From positions 9,920,001 to 9,984,000 of the forward strand of contig CAUJLY010000006.1 of NCBI GenBank assembly GCA_963281155.1: 64,000 nt of DNA. Reading direction: 5' to 3'. A program made the translations under genes and the position numbers. Below are positions 1 to 13,167 of the stretch, piece by piece. The notes beneath the pieces are model-generated. The model made no database searches. It was not told the DNA's origin and was given only the letters and a program-made list of their open reading frames with translations. Within the stretch, counting starts at the first letter, position 1; each line of letters starts with the position of its first letter. The DNA comes from Rhabditophanes sp. KR3021. Lineage: Eukaryota; Nematoda; Chromadorea; Rhabditida; Alloionematidae.

Positions 1-56
1 ATATTTATAAAGTTAATATTTGAAGTGTTAATACATTGACGGGTTGGCTATTGTTG

Positions 57-1027
57 CTACAATTCAATTTCATAACCATATAATTCATATGGTGGAAATG
101 TGCTTGGTTTTACCGTTTTCGTGTGATATACATAAATTTCTCTGGGAACATTTGGTGGTTTGTCGAATCCGAAAGGTTCTAAGTCTTGTTGAGAAAACCC
201 TAAATAATCTAAAATACATGGTTCAGGAGCACCACCTCCAGCCTTGCAACTAGTTCCAAACAAAGCCTTTGGATGGTCAAGTACAGATTGAAGTGAGAAA
301 GCAAAGCCAGCCATGTCAGTAGCAAACTTTCTCTTTGGATTCCATTTAACATGCCATCCAACAACTGAATTATTTTCTACCTTTGGACTTTCAAAAGGAG
401 CACCACCAACCAAGCCAACTGCCCAAATTCCAACTTTCTTGACATTAACAATATAATCACTAAATAACCTTAAATCATACGAATTATCATCATCTCCGAA
501 ATACACAACAGAGTGTGAATATCCTTTACTGATTTGTTGGTAGTTTTCTCTCAAATATGTTAAAGCCATGTCTCTTTGATACCATCCTCGCTTAGGATAA
601 CCCGTTTTAGTTTGATGTAAAAGGTAAGTGTATGGAAGAGCAGTGCGTTGAAGCAAACTTTCTACCAATTTGCTTGTAACATTTCCATCTTCAACGACTA
701 GCCAGTGCAGATTTGGAAAGTGGGATAGAGTATTTGCCATTCTTGTCATGTCAGCGATTCGGGTGTACCTTTTGTATGTTGGGGTTATCACGATTATCTG
801 GACATTTTCTGGAGGAGCTGATTCGTCATTTGATGGGCGCGGTCTTACATTTATCATTATTCTGATATGGGAATAAAATCAATTTAAGAAAGCAAAAGAC
901 GATTAAGATACCTGTTATCTGATAATTGTAGAATAAGCAGCAAGGTGCATAATACGACTAGTGATAAATATATGAAGGATTTGGTATTAGATCCTCGACA
1001 AAGGACCCGTGTGTTTAGAAGTGGCAT
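57..1027 (-). CDS. B3GAT: Galactosylgalactosylxylosylprotein 3-beta-glucuronosyltransferase (GT43)
   Basis: Two exons, 1027-912 and 861-57, with a 50-nt intron, give a 306-residue type II Golgi protein. The start at 1027 is chosen because the first exon then encodes a short cytosolic tail followed by a hydrophobic anchor (about residues 17-36, containing FIYLSLVVLCTLLLILQL), as GT43 enzymes have. The luminal domain opens with the family strand VQIIVITPTYKR. It carries the metal/UDP-binding acidic motif FGDDDNSYD and a C-terminal GGGAPEPCILDYLG region with the candidate catalytic glutamate. Known family role: transfer of glucuronic acid from UDP-GlcUA to a terminal galactose, either completing the proteoglycan linker (SQV-8-like) or making other glucuronyl glycans (GLCT-like). 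Which of the two acceptors it uses cannot be told from sequence. No frame breaks are seen. Confidence 0.92.
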
Positions 1028-4000
1028 TTTTCTTGTAATAGCTTCCTAATAGTAGATGTGAGAAAGCAGTTTGAGTGGTAATAATTGGACAATTTCTGGT
1101 CCTTTAAAAAGGACGCTTTCTGAAAGGTTTAAAGATATTTATCATTGAAAAATACTTTTAGACAATCACAAAACTCAATTTGCACAATAATCTTTGTTGC
1201 GGATAAAAAATGGTTGTCAAAATATATGGGGAGGTGTATAGTTGTTTTAATAATAAGTAGGACATAATTCTAAATGAGCCCAAAGCCTTCTCGAACACAA
1301 AATCAGTTTGCTGTATCATAAAAAGTGCGTGATGAGAAGAGAATGGTCACAAAAATTGAAAAAACGATGATACACAAATATTAAAAGGTTAACTACCAAA
1401 GAATGTATCAAGTGGTATCAATTAGAAAATGATATCCACATGTCTATAAGATTACTAAATATCTCTATTCAGTTTTTGAATTGGTGATTAGCGTGAAATA
1501 ATGTACTTACATAAAGGACATGCATACACTAAATTATTTATACTAGTATAAACTAATATAAGGGAGAAGTGTTTGTTTGCTGGCAAAATAATTCATAAAA
1601 AATGAACAACTTTTACTGACACCAGTACGATTTCGATTTTTGGTGTGAATAAATGTCTTTTTACAAATCTTTAATTTTTTAGTTTTATGGTAAGTCTGTC
1701 TAATGAAAGCAAACATAACATTTGCAGGAACAAAAGTTGTGTTTGCATTGCAAATTTATAAGTTAATGTGCTAAGATCTGCATCATATAAATTTGCTAAA
1801 AATATGCTTGCTTCTTGAAGTCATCATCAAAACTTATTTCAATTAATACAAAAGAGAGTATATAAACAATCAAAGAGATATATACTTTTTATTGAATGCG
1901 AATCATTTATATAAGTGTGTTCTTTTTATAATCCTTTGTATAGAAGCGCTTCATAAAATAATACATTATTATTAAAAAGCTTACTCATATTCTTTATAAT
2001 TAGGTTGCTGCAAATTTTAATATCAAAATTATTACTAAGAAATGACGAAAGAGCTTATCAAGTTCATTTTTTAATTAAGATTGTGAATGTCTTTTAGCAT
2101 TGTAGTACTTTAGTGCTGGATGGGGAACGTCCAAAAATGATTATTTATTTTTGATTATACGATTGCAGAATTGAATAAAACGAACTTTGGGAATATTATT
2201 CATATAAATAAATTAAACCTCATTTCCATGGTCTTTAACATGTAAAGGTTTGAATAATGCATAAGCAAAAGTTTATTTGCGATCAAATAGTTTTTAATTC
2301 TGACAGGCTTCAAAGCGCAACAAAAATACCAACCAATAAATATATGGGCAGCTAACGTATCAAAGTGAATTTGACAAACTTGTAACAGTTTGGATGTGAA
2401 TTTTATGATATAAATCCCACTTAATTACACTCATAAATGGTCGTTAGTTACAAAAAGTGACTGACAAGGAAGGAAAAATTAGTTAACAAGACATATATTC
2501 AAAATTATTTATTATTATTGTACTGTGTGAAGAAGTCGACGGAAGAAGATATATGGTAAAGATGTCTGGTAAAGATGTCATAAAAAGGATAATGAAAATC
2601 AAAGCCTAGTACTCCAATTATATTACTATTTTAAGTATTACAAAAAGAAAGTGAGGTGACATTTAATTATAGGAATAAAATTCAAAGTGTGCTTTGAGTT
2701 AATATCAGATAGTCACTTGTGTTTAATTGTAAGACATGGTAAAGCGCAATAGCTTATCAGGCTTTTGACGAAACATATAATATACATAAATACTCGTTTA
2801 AAAACCCTGGGATTCGGTTATGATGTTTGTACAGTGTTGTGGTATTGACCATTATCAAATAAAACATCCTATGTGATGTTATTGCAAAAACAATTCGTGA
2901 AGGATTGTATATGTTATACTCCTTATCTAAGGTAATTTTTTTGTTCGGAAACTTCAACGTCATTCTAGTTTTGTTGCAGGCGCAACATTAATAATTTGGA
3001 CACTGAAGTTGTTGTTTACAAAGTATAGATATAATTACCAGACGATTTCGTTATCACAACAATTCAAATAGCCGTATAATAAATATTATTCGACATTCAG
3101 TTCCAGAAATGACTGGTGTTGACTGAATACGTTTGCACAAAGAATCGATGTTTATAAAATAGTGGTAAAAATTAAATAATGACTCAATTAACTTTTTGGA
3201 AATGGGCAGTTGAGAATGTTTATGTGTTTTAACTAAGTAAAAGATCTTTTGTCAAAAAAGATTCGAATATTTTTGGAGTACATTCTAGGAATGTAAATAA
3301 ATCAGTTAACACTAATACACAGCCTACGCTATGTATGTATCATTTATATGGCTGTATATAGGAAGTTTGATATTTTGAAATGTAAACAAATGTGATACGA
3401 GTAAGATAATTTGTTCACCAAAAGCATTTGGGATTTACCCTTTTTTACAATTAATTACTCATTCATTCGTTTATTTATTTCGACAGCGTTTCGTTTAGAT
3501 TAACAAATCATTAATTCATTAAACGCTTTACATTATTTTTACATTCAAAGGATTTGCTTTAAAGATGAATCTCGTATGCTTTTTAAAACGAATCTTATCA
3601 TAGAGGGAAAATTGAAAGCTAATTTTATAAAAACTAAATGAACATTTTAGAAGGTTGTTAGGCGAAGAATAAGTGAAGATCAAATTACATAAACACAAAA
3701 ACAAACAAAAAAATAAGTATTTTGATATATTTTTGTGTTTAGAGACTACAATCGTCATGGATATAATCATGACCACAAAAGCTTGTTGGTTGTATCATAT
3801 TGAAGGTGACTGATTTAAATACCTTGACAACAATCAAATTTTTAAAGTATGTGTAACAATTATTTTGAGCATGTTAGCAACATAAAAAAGTTGAAACGTT
3901 TATGGAAGGTTAACGTGCAAATAATGTATGATCTTGGACTAGCATGTGAAGTAAATATGGAGATAACAAACTTTAAATTGATAGGCTTTAACCACACATC

Positions 4001-6344
4001 AGGTACATTTATGGTTGTAGCGATAAATGGTAGGATACTTGGAGCAATCATAACACATTGTATTGGGTGTTTAACTTTTAGTGATAGCATCAAAAGTAAA
4101 AATGTTCTAATGAAGTTAGGATGAAAGGGAACTAAATTTTCGAAAACAAACATTAGTCATGATAAGGATATGTACGAAGCTTTAAACACTAGATATAAAA
4201 TAACAAGTTAATTAGTGTGAATGAAACGTATCAATTAACAATTAAACGTACACATTTCTTCAATTTGGAGTCGCATTTGTCGAATTAGTATACATACATA
4301 AAAACTTAAATATCCTGCATTCAAAAAAATACTTCAATTAAACATTCCCATAATGTCTTTAGAAATATGTAAAGATTAAAAGTGTACCTTGTTTGAAAAG
4401 GACAAAAGTTGATTTTGTCAAGGACAGATGTAAAACCTAAATATACAATAAAATTTATTTTACATAAATTAAATAATCAAGCTTAAAATATTTATTGTCA
4501 TTGGTAAAACAAACAATTTAAGCCACGAACCGGTGCTTCTATTATAGATAAAGGACAGCATTTAATAATTTTTGATTAATAAATTCAAATGCTAAATATT
4601 AATCATCCAAACAATAGCCTTTATTAATTCTGTGGTTAAATAACGAAAATAGTTATAACGAATAGTTGATTACAATTTAATCATGCATATTCGTTTATGG
4701 AATTACATAACTGACGTCTTCTTTTAATGCAGGCAGTTGATAAAAAGAAGATACAAATATTATAATTCTATAGCAATCACCTTTTTTATATGTAATGAGT
4801 CTCGCCTTTTAAAAATAGAGATAGTTGAAATGAAAATGGGTGTACACACATTTTTGGATATCTAGATGATAAGTTTATCTCCCATATTTTTATGATTATA
4901 AAGCTTATTAAACGAAAACTAGGAGTATAAGAAACAAAATGTATCTGAGTTAAGGATTTGCTCTCATATATAAAAATGTAATATAAGGCTTTGAATATAA
5001 AAAATGCATCTAAAGTGAATAAATAACATAAAAATTCATAAATACCATCTGCCAATTTTATATCACACCCTATCATTTTAAATCGTAATAATATTAAGGA
5101 TAAAAATTTATTCTAAGTATCAATAATAAAAAGGTTTAACTTTATTTTTCTGATGAATGGAAATATTGAGAAACATGGCACAGATCAAATTTCATTCCTT
5201 GTCGTCTCGTTTATATTTGATGAGTGTATGGAAAACTCTTATAAATAAAAAGATATATCCAACGTAACCATTCTAAAATAGTTATTTTTTGTTATTTACT
5301 TTGGTTAAGCCATGTTCATGTACTCCATTTTTGATGTGATGATATCGAGAGTTGTTTGAGTGTGTAAATATACTTTTTGTTCGGAATTAAATACCTAATA
5401 ATAGTTTGTAAAGATATTTAGGTATTCCTTTAATAGCTGCAGAAGTTTTTTATAAAATACATTATGATTTTTATATCGCTTAAAAGTGTATCATTTATTT
5501 TCATTATTGAATCATATTCCCAAATATAAAGTTGCAAATTTGTTGGTGGATTAAAAACAATAATTTGATTTTTATATTGATTTAAAGATTAGTATATCCT
5601 ATTAATGTTATAAAAGACTTTCAAAGCATGGTGCTTTATTTAGCTCACCAATCCATTTATTTTTCTGGCTTAAAACAAAAACAATCACATTAGTAATTAC
5701 AAATAACATCAAAAATAAGCAATGGCATTAACCTTATATAAAAGCATTGCCATTCTAAATATTTTCAAGATGGTAAGAATATTTGTCTATTGTTTAAAAG
5801 CCATAAAATATCTTATCATCGCTTAACTGATTAAATTATTTGAACTAAAACCTTATTATGCCAATCCAAACAATCACTGTTATGGATCTACAAATTTCAA
5901 TTACAAAGGTGCAAACGAGGACATTTATTCGTTAAAAGTGAGAATTGGTGGACACAGTATTTTTTACACCATTTAAGAAAACTGAGTTCAAAGTGGAATT
6001 ATAATTGATGTACCTTTTTGTGTCTTTATTTCTCATTGTATCTCGACCAGCAATAAACGATCTAATGCTCTATTTCTATTTTTTTAAATGATTACGTTTA
6101 TTATTATGCCATTTTTACACCACATTTTACAAGATTTTGGGGTGTTATTTAAAATGACCATTTGATTTAAAACAATTGCATTAATAATATAGATATTGTT
6201 AAATAGCTTTGTGTCAATGAATTATAATATGATTTATTTAAGACTATCTTGCTAATTACTTTTTAGTAGACATTGGTAGCGTTCCTCAATATGTTAGCAA
6301 TCACTTATTTACGGAATATGAGACTAAATATGTTTTATTGGCTG
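1028..6344. other. Gene-free AT-rich stretch
   Basis: About 5.3 kb with no recognisable gene, RNA or transposon. Short open frames on both strands overlap at 3849-4153, but neither has a start context, splice partners or a recognisable domain. It lies between the divergent glucuronosyltransferase and the Fic relic, so it may hold promoter DNA of the former. Confidence 0.6.
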
Positions 6345-7421
6345 CATAAACTTCTAGAGAAAAGGGGAATTTAAATAAAGTTCAAATAATGATTAAAAAT
6401 GCCTTGGCAAAAGCTTCGAAACATCCAGAAATCTTATGGATAAGGACTTAGTTCTTGCCGATAGTATTTATCATGAAGTTTTAATTGCCAATTCAAACCA
6501 GGCAGAAGCATTAATGCTAAGACAAACAACACTCCAGTTGTACTTGAATATGACAATCGTATAATCAAAGAACTTGACGTAAAGCGTGAAAATTGTTACA
6601 AAAGAAATATTTTTGCATCCCATAGAGCATTAACAAAAAGCTACTATCGGCATGTGTATCATACTGTAGCCTTGGAAGGAAACACAATGAGTTACATTCA
6701 AACTAGAACGTTCCTAGAAACAGGAAGAGCAATAGGCGGAAAAAGCATATTTGAGCATAATGAAATATTAGGCTTGGATGCTGCTTTACGTTTCTTGAAT
6801 CAATCTAAGATACAATTGGGCGCAATAACATTATCTGATATTTTGCAAATACACCACAAAGTTTTGGCGTTTGTTGATCCTGATAATGCTGGCAAATTTA
6901 GGGATGTCCAAGTTTATATTGGCCCGTTTACACCGCCGGGTCCGGAATTTGTTGTGGAATGAAATGAAACAGTTCATAGATTGGTTAAATGATGAAACAT
7001 CGCTGGAGATGGATTGTGTTGAGCTAGCAGCAATTGCACATTACAAATTTGTGTTTATACATCCTTTTATAGATGGAAATGGAAGAACGGGTAGATTACT
7101 AATGAATCTCATCTTGTCTCGGTCCGGATTTCCACCCATTATTATACCGGTTGAAGAACGCCTAACCTACTACCAAGCACTGAAAGAAGCCAACGATGGG
7201 GACTTAAGACCCTTCATCAGATTTATTGTCAGCCAAACAGACAAAACTTTACAGGTAGTTGTTATCTTTACTTTACTAATTTAATTGCAATGTATTTTAA
7301 GAAATTTATTGACTCTGTTTCCACGTGTACGTCTGATGCCGAAGATTGCTTAGATGGACCTGGCCAAAGGATTGAAGTTCCTGAGGATACAGATAAAAAC
7401 AGACTAGATGCAAATAAATAG
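6345..7421 (+). pseudogene. FICD: Broken FICD-type Fic domain AMPylase (HYPE/FIC-1 family)
   Basis: Translations in successive frames match one FICD protein. A TPR remnant (about 6345-6436, frame of ATG 6389) is followed by a segment beginning DKDLVLAD (from 6439, a different frame). A third frame starts at NTPVVLEYDN (6528) and runs to 6959, and the catalytic half is in a fourth segment to 7254. A 47-nt intron (7255-7301) and a last exon end at 7421. The inhibitory-helix motif TVALEGN (6663-6683) and the Fic motif HPFIDGNGRTGR (7060-7095) are both intact. Known family role: AMPylation and de-AMPylation of the ER chaperone BiP. Three frame changes, an apparent small deletion near 6437 and no visible membrane-anchor exon argue for a pseudogene. 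The break at 6948-6950 is a single extra T, so sequence errors could explain part of it. The retained catalytic and inhibitory motifs suggest recent loss. Confidence 0.8.
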
Positions 7422-8101
7422 CATTAACTTATTTTATAAAGAGCTTTATTTAACACGTTTTTTATTAAAATGCATACAAATAATTAAATTGATGATATTC
7501 CATAAAAGTGTGTTTAATTTAAGTTTTTAGGTTGTTCATATTTAATTGGTGAGTCCAATAAACAATTTCTTCTTGAAATAAGTGAATTAGATTCTTTATC
7601 AATTGGTTCTTTCAAAATTTTGAAAATGGATTAATACGACACTTAGCTTCTTTACTTATTTAGCTATAACCTACTACAATCACATAATCAATTTACAATA
7701 GGTGATGCTACTATTGATTGTAAGATTAGACACTTTCTACGAGACATTGAGATTTGTGATGTGGCCATCGAATTTAAAATCAGGCTTTTTTTAACTTTTA
7801 CAACCAATTTATAATGATAATGTTGGTATGTATATCCTTGAGGCGACTTCTTTTTATGTTTGCTTTCAGTCTATAATTTAAAAGACATGCCTTATCATAA
7901 ATTATTAAATTTGATGAGATATTTTAAATATTCGCCAAGTTCGGGGATATGAAGTGTAAATTATATAGCGACAATTGGAATCGCTTTCCACACAAGACTT
8001 TTACAAGTGTATCATTTTACCATTTAGGCAAACAGACAACTTTTAAATGATTACACATAAATAAATATATCAACGGTAAAAGGTATTCATTCTTCTATAT
8101 T
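7422..8101. other. Intergenic, no feature recognised
   Basis: About 680 nt of AT-rich DNA between the Fic relic and TRAPPC13. It presumably contains the TRAPPC13 promoter; no TATA box or trans-splice acceptor stands out next to the start codon. Confidence 0.5.
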
Positions 8102-9491
8102 ATGAAAACAACACAAAATATGAGTGAAAGTGTGAAAGATGAACAATTATCACTTAAAGGTAAGTTAAATCACTATATTTATACCGAAAACTATTATTTT
8201 TTCAGTTATGCGTTTGGCACGTCCTAAATTAAACGATGTACCGACGATACCTATTGATCCATGCAATGAGATATCTAAATTAATCGGTAATTCTTTTGAA
8301 AAGATGATTGGTCATGAAAATATAGAGTTACCAGTTGGGACGTTTTTGATGGTACCACAAACCTTTGATAGTATCTACTTAGGGGAAACATTTACTTTCT
8401 ACGTATGTGTTAGAAATGATTGTGAGAAGCAATGTGAAAATGTAAATGTGCGAGTTCAACTTCAAACAAACAGTCAAAAACCATGCGTCATTCCCAAATT
8501 ACAAGACATTAGTTGTTCATTAAAACCAGGAGCATCGCTTGGACATGTTTTGTCATATGAAGTAAAAGAAACCGGGCAACATATGTAAGCTAATAAAAAT
8601 AGCAACTCTATATTAATAATTGTTCATTATAGTTTATTGTGTGAGGTTGATTATGTTACTAATGAAAGTGAAATAATGCATTTTAAAAAATATTTCAAGT
8701 TTTCTGTCAACAAACCAATTGATGTTAAGACGAAGTTCTATAATGCTGAGGATAATTTAAATAATGATGTGTATTTGGAAGCGCAAATTCAAAATACTTG
8801 TGATCATCCAATTGTGTTAGAAAAGGTCGATCTTAATCCCTCAGAATTTTACACATGCAGTGAAATCAAGATTTCACCAAAATCAACTGTGCAGCTAGAG
8901 AATGTTACAAGTTTTATTTCATCTCACAGAGAGTCGTCACCAATTGTGCAGAAGAAATTTGTAAATGACCCGATTTATTTGAATCCTAAGGATGTAAGGC
9001 AATATTTATTTTGTTTGAGTCCTTCAATGCCAAAGCATACAGCAAACCAATTTCGAGGAGTCACTACGATTGGAAAATTAGACATGGGATGGAGGACTTC
9101 AATGGGTGAGAAAGGAAGATTACAAACAAGTCCGTTAATTAGAATGGCCCCTGGTTATGGTGATTTGCGTTTAATAATAAAGTCTATTCCAGCTAAAATT
9201 CAACTCAGACGACCATTTGAAGTAGTTTTTTGTCTTTACAATTTTTGTGAGAGGAATTTAGACTTAAAATTCGACGTCACAAACACTTCTCTAAAAGGAA
9301 TTGAATTTTGTTGCTTGACTGGCGTGCATCTTGGTCAAATCGCACCAAATACAACTGTAGACTTCAAATTAACGTTGCTACCAGTCAAGCCAGGCCTTCA
9401 ATATTTATCTGGCATTCGAATCCTTGACAAATTTTTAAACAGAATTTATGAATTCGATGAGGTTTTCAATGTATTTATACAAGAAAATTAA
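8102..9491 (+). CDS. TRAPPC13: TRAPP complex subunit 13
   Basis: Three exons, 8102-8159, 8206-8584 and 8633-9491, with introns of 46 and 48 nt, encode 431 residues, close to the usual length of the family. The exon 1-2 junction restores LSLKVMRLARP, the conserved N-terminal strand. Other family signatures are GETFTFYVCVRND, LDVKTKFYNAE-like PIDVKTKFYNAEDNL, DVRQYLFCLSP, GKLDMGWRTSMGEKGRLQTS and RMAPGYGDLRL. An alternative in-frame start is 8120. Known role: accessory beta-sandwich subunit of the metazoan TRAPPIII tethering complex, acting in ER-Golgi traffic and autophagy. An AATAAA lies at 9559-9564, about 70 nt past the stop. The gene is intact and unremarkable. Confidence 0.95.
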
Positions 9492-10845
9492 TTAAAATTT
9501 CACTTAACAATAATGATGCTAACATTTCTTACTGATTTCTTACATTATTTCTATTATAAATAAATTAAATAGATAAAATGTTTAAAAATACTTTATTCAA
9601 TTTTTCCACATAAAAATGTATTTCATTTATCATGAAATGCCTCAAATAATTAATTGCTTCATCATTTCCGTTGTCTAAGCGACAATTTTGTCTTGGAAGT
9701 GATGCAATAGAATTTTAATCAAAAAAATCAGTTAGCTTTATCCTAGTAAAAAAATGATAGAGACTGGTCCTAAGGCCTGAATATACTTCTAATAGGGGTT
9801 ACACATAAGGTCTTTTATTAGATTTATTTTAACTGTAAAAATCGTGGCTACCTAGTGCCAGTAATAATATATAAACCACTTACGATTTAGAGCTAAATTA
9901 AAATGAAGTAAATAATTAAAATAGGTGAAGTAATAAACAAATGAGGATCGTGATTGGATCCTAGATAAATGACATATTATAAATATAATAATTCAAGCAA
10001 AATATACATAAATAATATTCAAAATCTAAATATAGAATATACTAATTTTCGTATACTCACTCTTAAAGTCAAAAGTAATAAATGTACTGGTCTGGAGTCC
10101 TAATATGACTAATATCAACAAGGCAAAGGGGAAAGTAGAACTTCATTGGTTCATAAAAGAAGGTGACATTTTTCACACATACCTTCTATAAAGTCTGCTA
10201 TCGCTTAGTAAATTTACATAGTATAATATTCTTAATTCCCTAGAATATATGCTCATCATATATTCACTCAAACAAGTAATATATTTGGTACAAAATGTAT
10301 TCGGCTGAGTAGAATAAGTTTAAGATGATAATAACAATTAGGTTCTTGATAATGTAACCTAATCTAACAACATCGTGGAAACTTCTCGTTTAATAAAGTT
10401 GCAATAATTTGTATTCTTCATAATTAGAAAAAATGAAATAGTTTTTAGAACGGCATAAATCATTAGGTTTAAATTGCATTTGTATTATTTCAATTGCTTC
10501 CATCAACATTCAAATGTCTAATTCTACAACTTATTGTGATGCTAAAAATATTGCAAATTGTTTATTATTAATTCACAGCAATTTTGTTTTGACATTATCG
10601 CATGTTCGTATAAATACAGCCGTGGGCAAATCTTCCGAATTGAACAATTCCGTTTTCGGCTTTGTTCTTATTATTTGGAAGTACATTTATTATGAACATC
10701 AATAGACAAAGATTATTAAAGTTTATTAAAGTATGATAAAAAGACCTTGATATTATCTTAAACCGGGTTATCTTACATTATTATCTCTACAACTCATAAA
10801 CTTGATACGCTGGACTTGAACAGGTTGATGACCTAAATCTGGCAG
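9492..10845. other. Intergenic before the collagen gene
   Basis: About 1.35 kb of AT-rich sequence holding the TRAPPC13 poly(A) signal (9559-9564). No further gene is recognised; the 63-codon open frame at 10514-10705 has no domain, splice or codon support. Confidence 0.5.
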
Positions 10846-10853
10846 TATATAAA
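10846..10853 (+). promoter_or_regulatory. TATA box of the cuticle collagen
   Basis: TATATAAA stands 50 nt upstream of the collagen ATG, leaving room for a start site near 10876 and a short 5' leader. Moult-cycled, highly expressed collagen genes often have such boxes. No other gene in the window shows one as clear. Confidence 0.6.
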
Positions 10854-10902
10854 TGATAAACCAAATTCAAAAGTATCATTCCTGGTCATCACATCATTCA
10901 AG

Positions 10903-12046
10903 ATGAATACCAAGAACTCTTACACTGAAGAAGAAAAGTAGGTTTTAGCTATTATCGTATTTTTAAATTTGCTTTAGGCGTATGCGCATGTACGCTGCAA
11001 TTTCTGTAGGTATTTCAACCGCAGCTGTCTTCGCCGCCGTTATTACTTTACCTGCTTTGTTCACATTTGTGTCAAGTGTCCAATCAACTGTTAGCCTCGA
11101 AACTAACTACTGTCAGATGCAAGCTCGTCAAATGTTCAACAACATGCATACGTTGCAGAGATCTCTTGGAGTTGCTTCAAGACAAAAGAGAGCTTGGCTT
11201 TTCGGTCAATGGGTTCCAGATAATCAAGCCTCAGCAGCCGGTGGTTACGGAAGCCCCGCCCCAGCTGCTGCCACCAACGGTTATGGACCAGTTGAAAATC
11301 CAGAGCCTGCTCCTACATGCTGCCCATGCCTTCAGGGACCACCAGGAGTCGCTGGACCTCCAGGAGATGATGGTAAAGACGGAAAAGATGGAAATGAAGG
11401 ACAAGCCGGAAAGCACGGAAAGTGCGGAGTTGTCTTACCTTCTGCTCAAGCTAACGAACCATGTACCATCTGCGGAGTTGCTGCTCCAGGTTTAATGGGA
11501 GTTCAAGGACCAAAGGGACCAACTGGACCAAGAGGAGGTACTGGATACCACGGAGTTGACGGAAAGAGAGGAGATGCTGGTTTACCAGGACCCCCAGGAC
11601 CAACTGGAAGCCCCGGCCCAGACGGCAAAAAGGGTAAATTATATAAGATTAAAATAGCTATTATTTTGTTGATTTTAAGGACCAACTGGAGCTCCTGGCA
11701 GAGTCATCGAAGTTGAAGGACCACCAGGCCCACCAGGTATCCCAGGAGCCCAAGGACCACAAGGAATCAAGGGAAGTAGAGGAATCACTGGAAAATCATT
11801 CAATGGACCAGTCGGAGAGGTCGGAGAACAAGGAAGGTAATTTAACAACAGCGAAAGTTTCCAATGACTAATCATTCTCAAATTTAGACCAGGAAGAGAC
11901 GGAAAGAAGGGAGCTCCTGGACCTAAAGGACCACTCGGATCAAAGGGAGCCAATGGAGATTGTTCTTCATGCCCAGGTAAGTAATATATTGTACTTTTCA
12001 ATCTAATAATGTGCCTTCAGAACCAAGATTCCCACCAGGCTATTAA
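10903..12046 (+). CDS. Nematode cuticle collagen
   Basis: Five exons (10903-10937, 10978-11633, 11680-11836, 11888-11976, 12021-12046) with introns of 40-51 nt give 320 residues. The layout is the standard nematode cuticle collagen. It has a short charged N-terminus, a hydrophobic signal/anchor ([20 protein letters not shown]), a conserved N-domain and a furin-type site SRQKR. Interrupted Gly-X-Y blocks follow, bounded by cysteine clusters (TCCPC, EPCTIC and CSSCP), with a short C-tail ending PPGY. Known role: secreted by hypodermis and cross-linked into the cuticle as trimers; the basic site is where blisterase-type proteases cut. Glycine codons are almost all GGA, giving a codon bias unlike the neighbours and typical of strong expression. 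AATAAA is at 12105-12110. The particular col family member cannot be named. Confidence 0.96.
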
Positions 12047-12599
12047 ATTCCGCAATGCTGAGCAGTTCTTAAAATTATTTTCATGTTTCCAACTAAATAA
12101 TTTAAATAAAATTAATCTATTTCGTTCACTTCTTACTTCTGTAAATATAACGACGTTTTGGCTGATTCCAGTATTAACTTTGTCAGCACTGTTAATACAG
12201 GCATATTTTTTGCCATTCACTTTTAATAGAAGTTTAATCCCAACAATGGATATGATGATGAATAGAACCATTTTGAATTAAAAAGACAGACTGATTAGAT
12301 CTTGGCAACAGTCGTTGTTTCAGGTGGCTTACGCAATTGTATAATTTACCAAAAGACCATCTATTTTTTTAATTAAAACTATACTCTTTGTGTATAAATT
12401 AAAGAAACAGCGACGTTCGCATATTTGTTAATCGTTTGTAAATGTACAAAATAGAGCTCTTCATTCATATCAAGATATAAATTGACGTTGCATATAGCTG
12501 CTTTTTTGAACATTCCTCTAAAAAAGATCATTTTACACAAGTGTTCTAAAAAATCATTCTTCATCTATTAGAGGTGATTCTATATCAATAGAGGTACCA

Positions 12600-13105
12600 C
12601 GTCGATTGTTTCTACAAAATGCGCGTTTTTGTTGAGTTTATACGTATTATTGATATGTATCATTTTGCAGAAACTTTTACAAAAACAGCACTTCCAATTT
12701 ATGATTTTTCTTTCGATACAAAACTCTTCTTTAACTTTGAACTAAGCTGATGACAAAAGATGTTGCCCGAATTCTTACTCTACCATTTTGTTTAATTAAA
12801 AGACCAAGTGTAGAATATTTCTATTCACCAATAGTAACAACACAATTACACATTACTTATGTAAAAACATACTGAGTTATTTTTTGGGACCCGACGTTAA
12901 CATACACATCACTTGCTTGTTTCGCAATCGCATATATGAATCTTGTATATCATTATAGGCGGCATAATGAGACCCGGAAAAATCATACACCTTTGTAATT
13001 TCATTAAAACACACCATAAGTGGCATATTTTGTATACTTAGATTTAGTGTTGGTGAACGACATATCATTTGGAAATATTTTTTGCCTGCACAATATTCTG
13101 TAACT
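12600..13105 (-). other. Coding-like island of unknown identity
   Basis: Read on the minus strand, an acceptor (TGCAG) near 13105 opens a frame containing KKYFQMICRSPTLNLSIQ, then YDFSGSHYAAYNDIQDSYM. It reaches a possible donor after RLRNKQ. A second open segment, KYSTLGLLIKQNGRVRIRAT, follows a TAG acceptor about 90 nt further on. A third segment, VKEEFCIERKIINWKCCFC, lies in another frame after it. Residue composition looks protein-like, but I recognise no family and find no start codon or convincing final exon. It may be a decayed gene or part of an unresolved one. The preceding stretch 12047-12600 shows only the collagen poly(A) signal. Confidence 0.3.
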
Positions 13106-13167
13106 TATTTTGAGTTGGTTCATTGATTGTAGCTTTCACTTTCCTTATTTCAGATATTATTTTAGTC

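Noticed and set aside
3849..4153. Overlapping open frames of about 90 codons on both strands
   Set aside because: No domain, start context or splice partners; two opposite frames open by chance in AT-rich DNA with few stops.
10514..10705. 63-codon plus-strand frame before the collagen
   Set aside because: No family, no splice sites, and it lies in the collagen upstream region.
11231..12001. Minus-strand Pro-rich frames across the collagen
   Set aside because: They are antisense of the Gly-X-Y repeats, which produces Pro/Gly-rich open frames.
12009..12281. Plus frame after the collagen
   Set aside because: Starts inside the last collagen exon in another frame; no support of its own.
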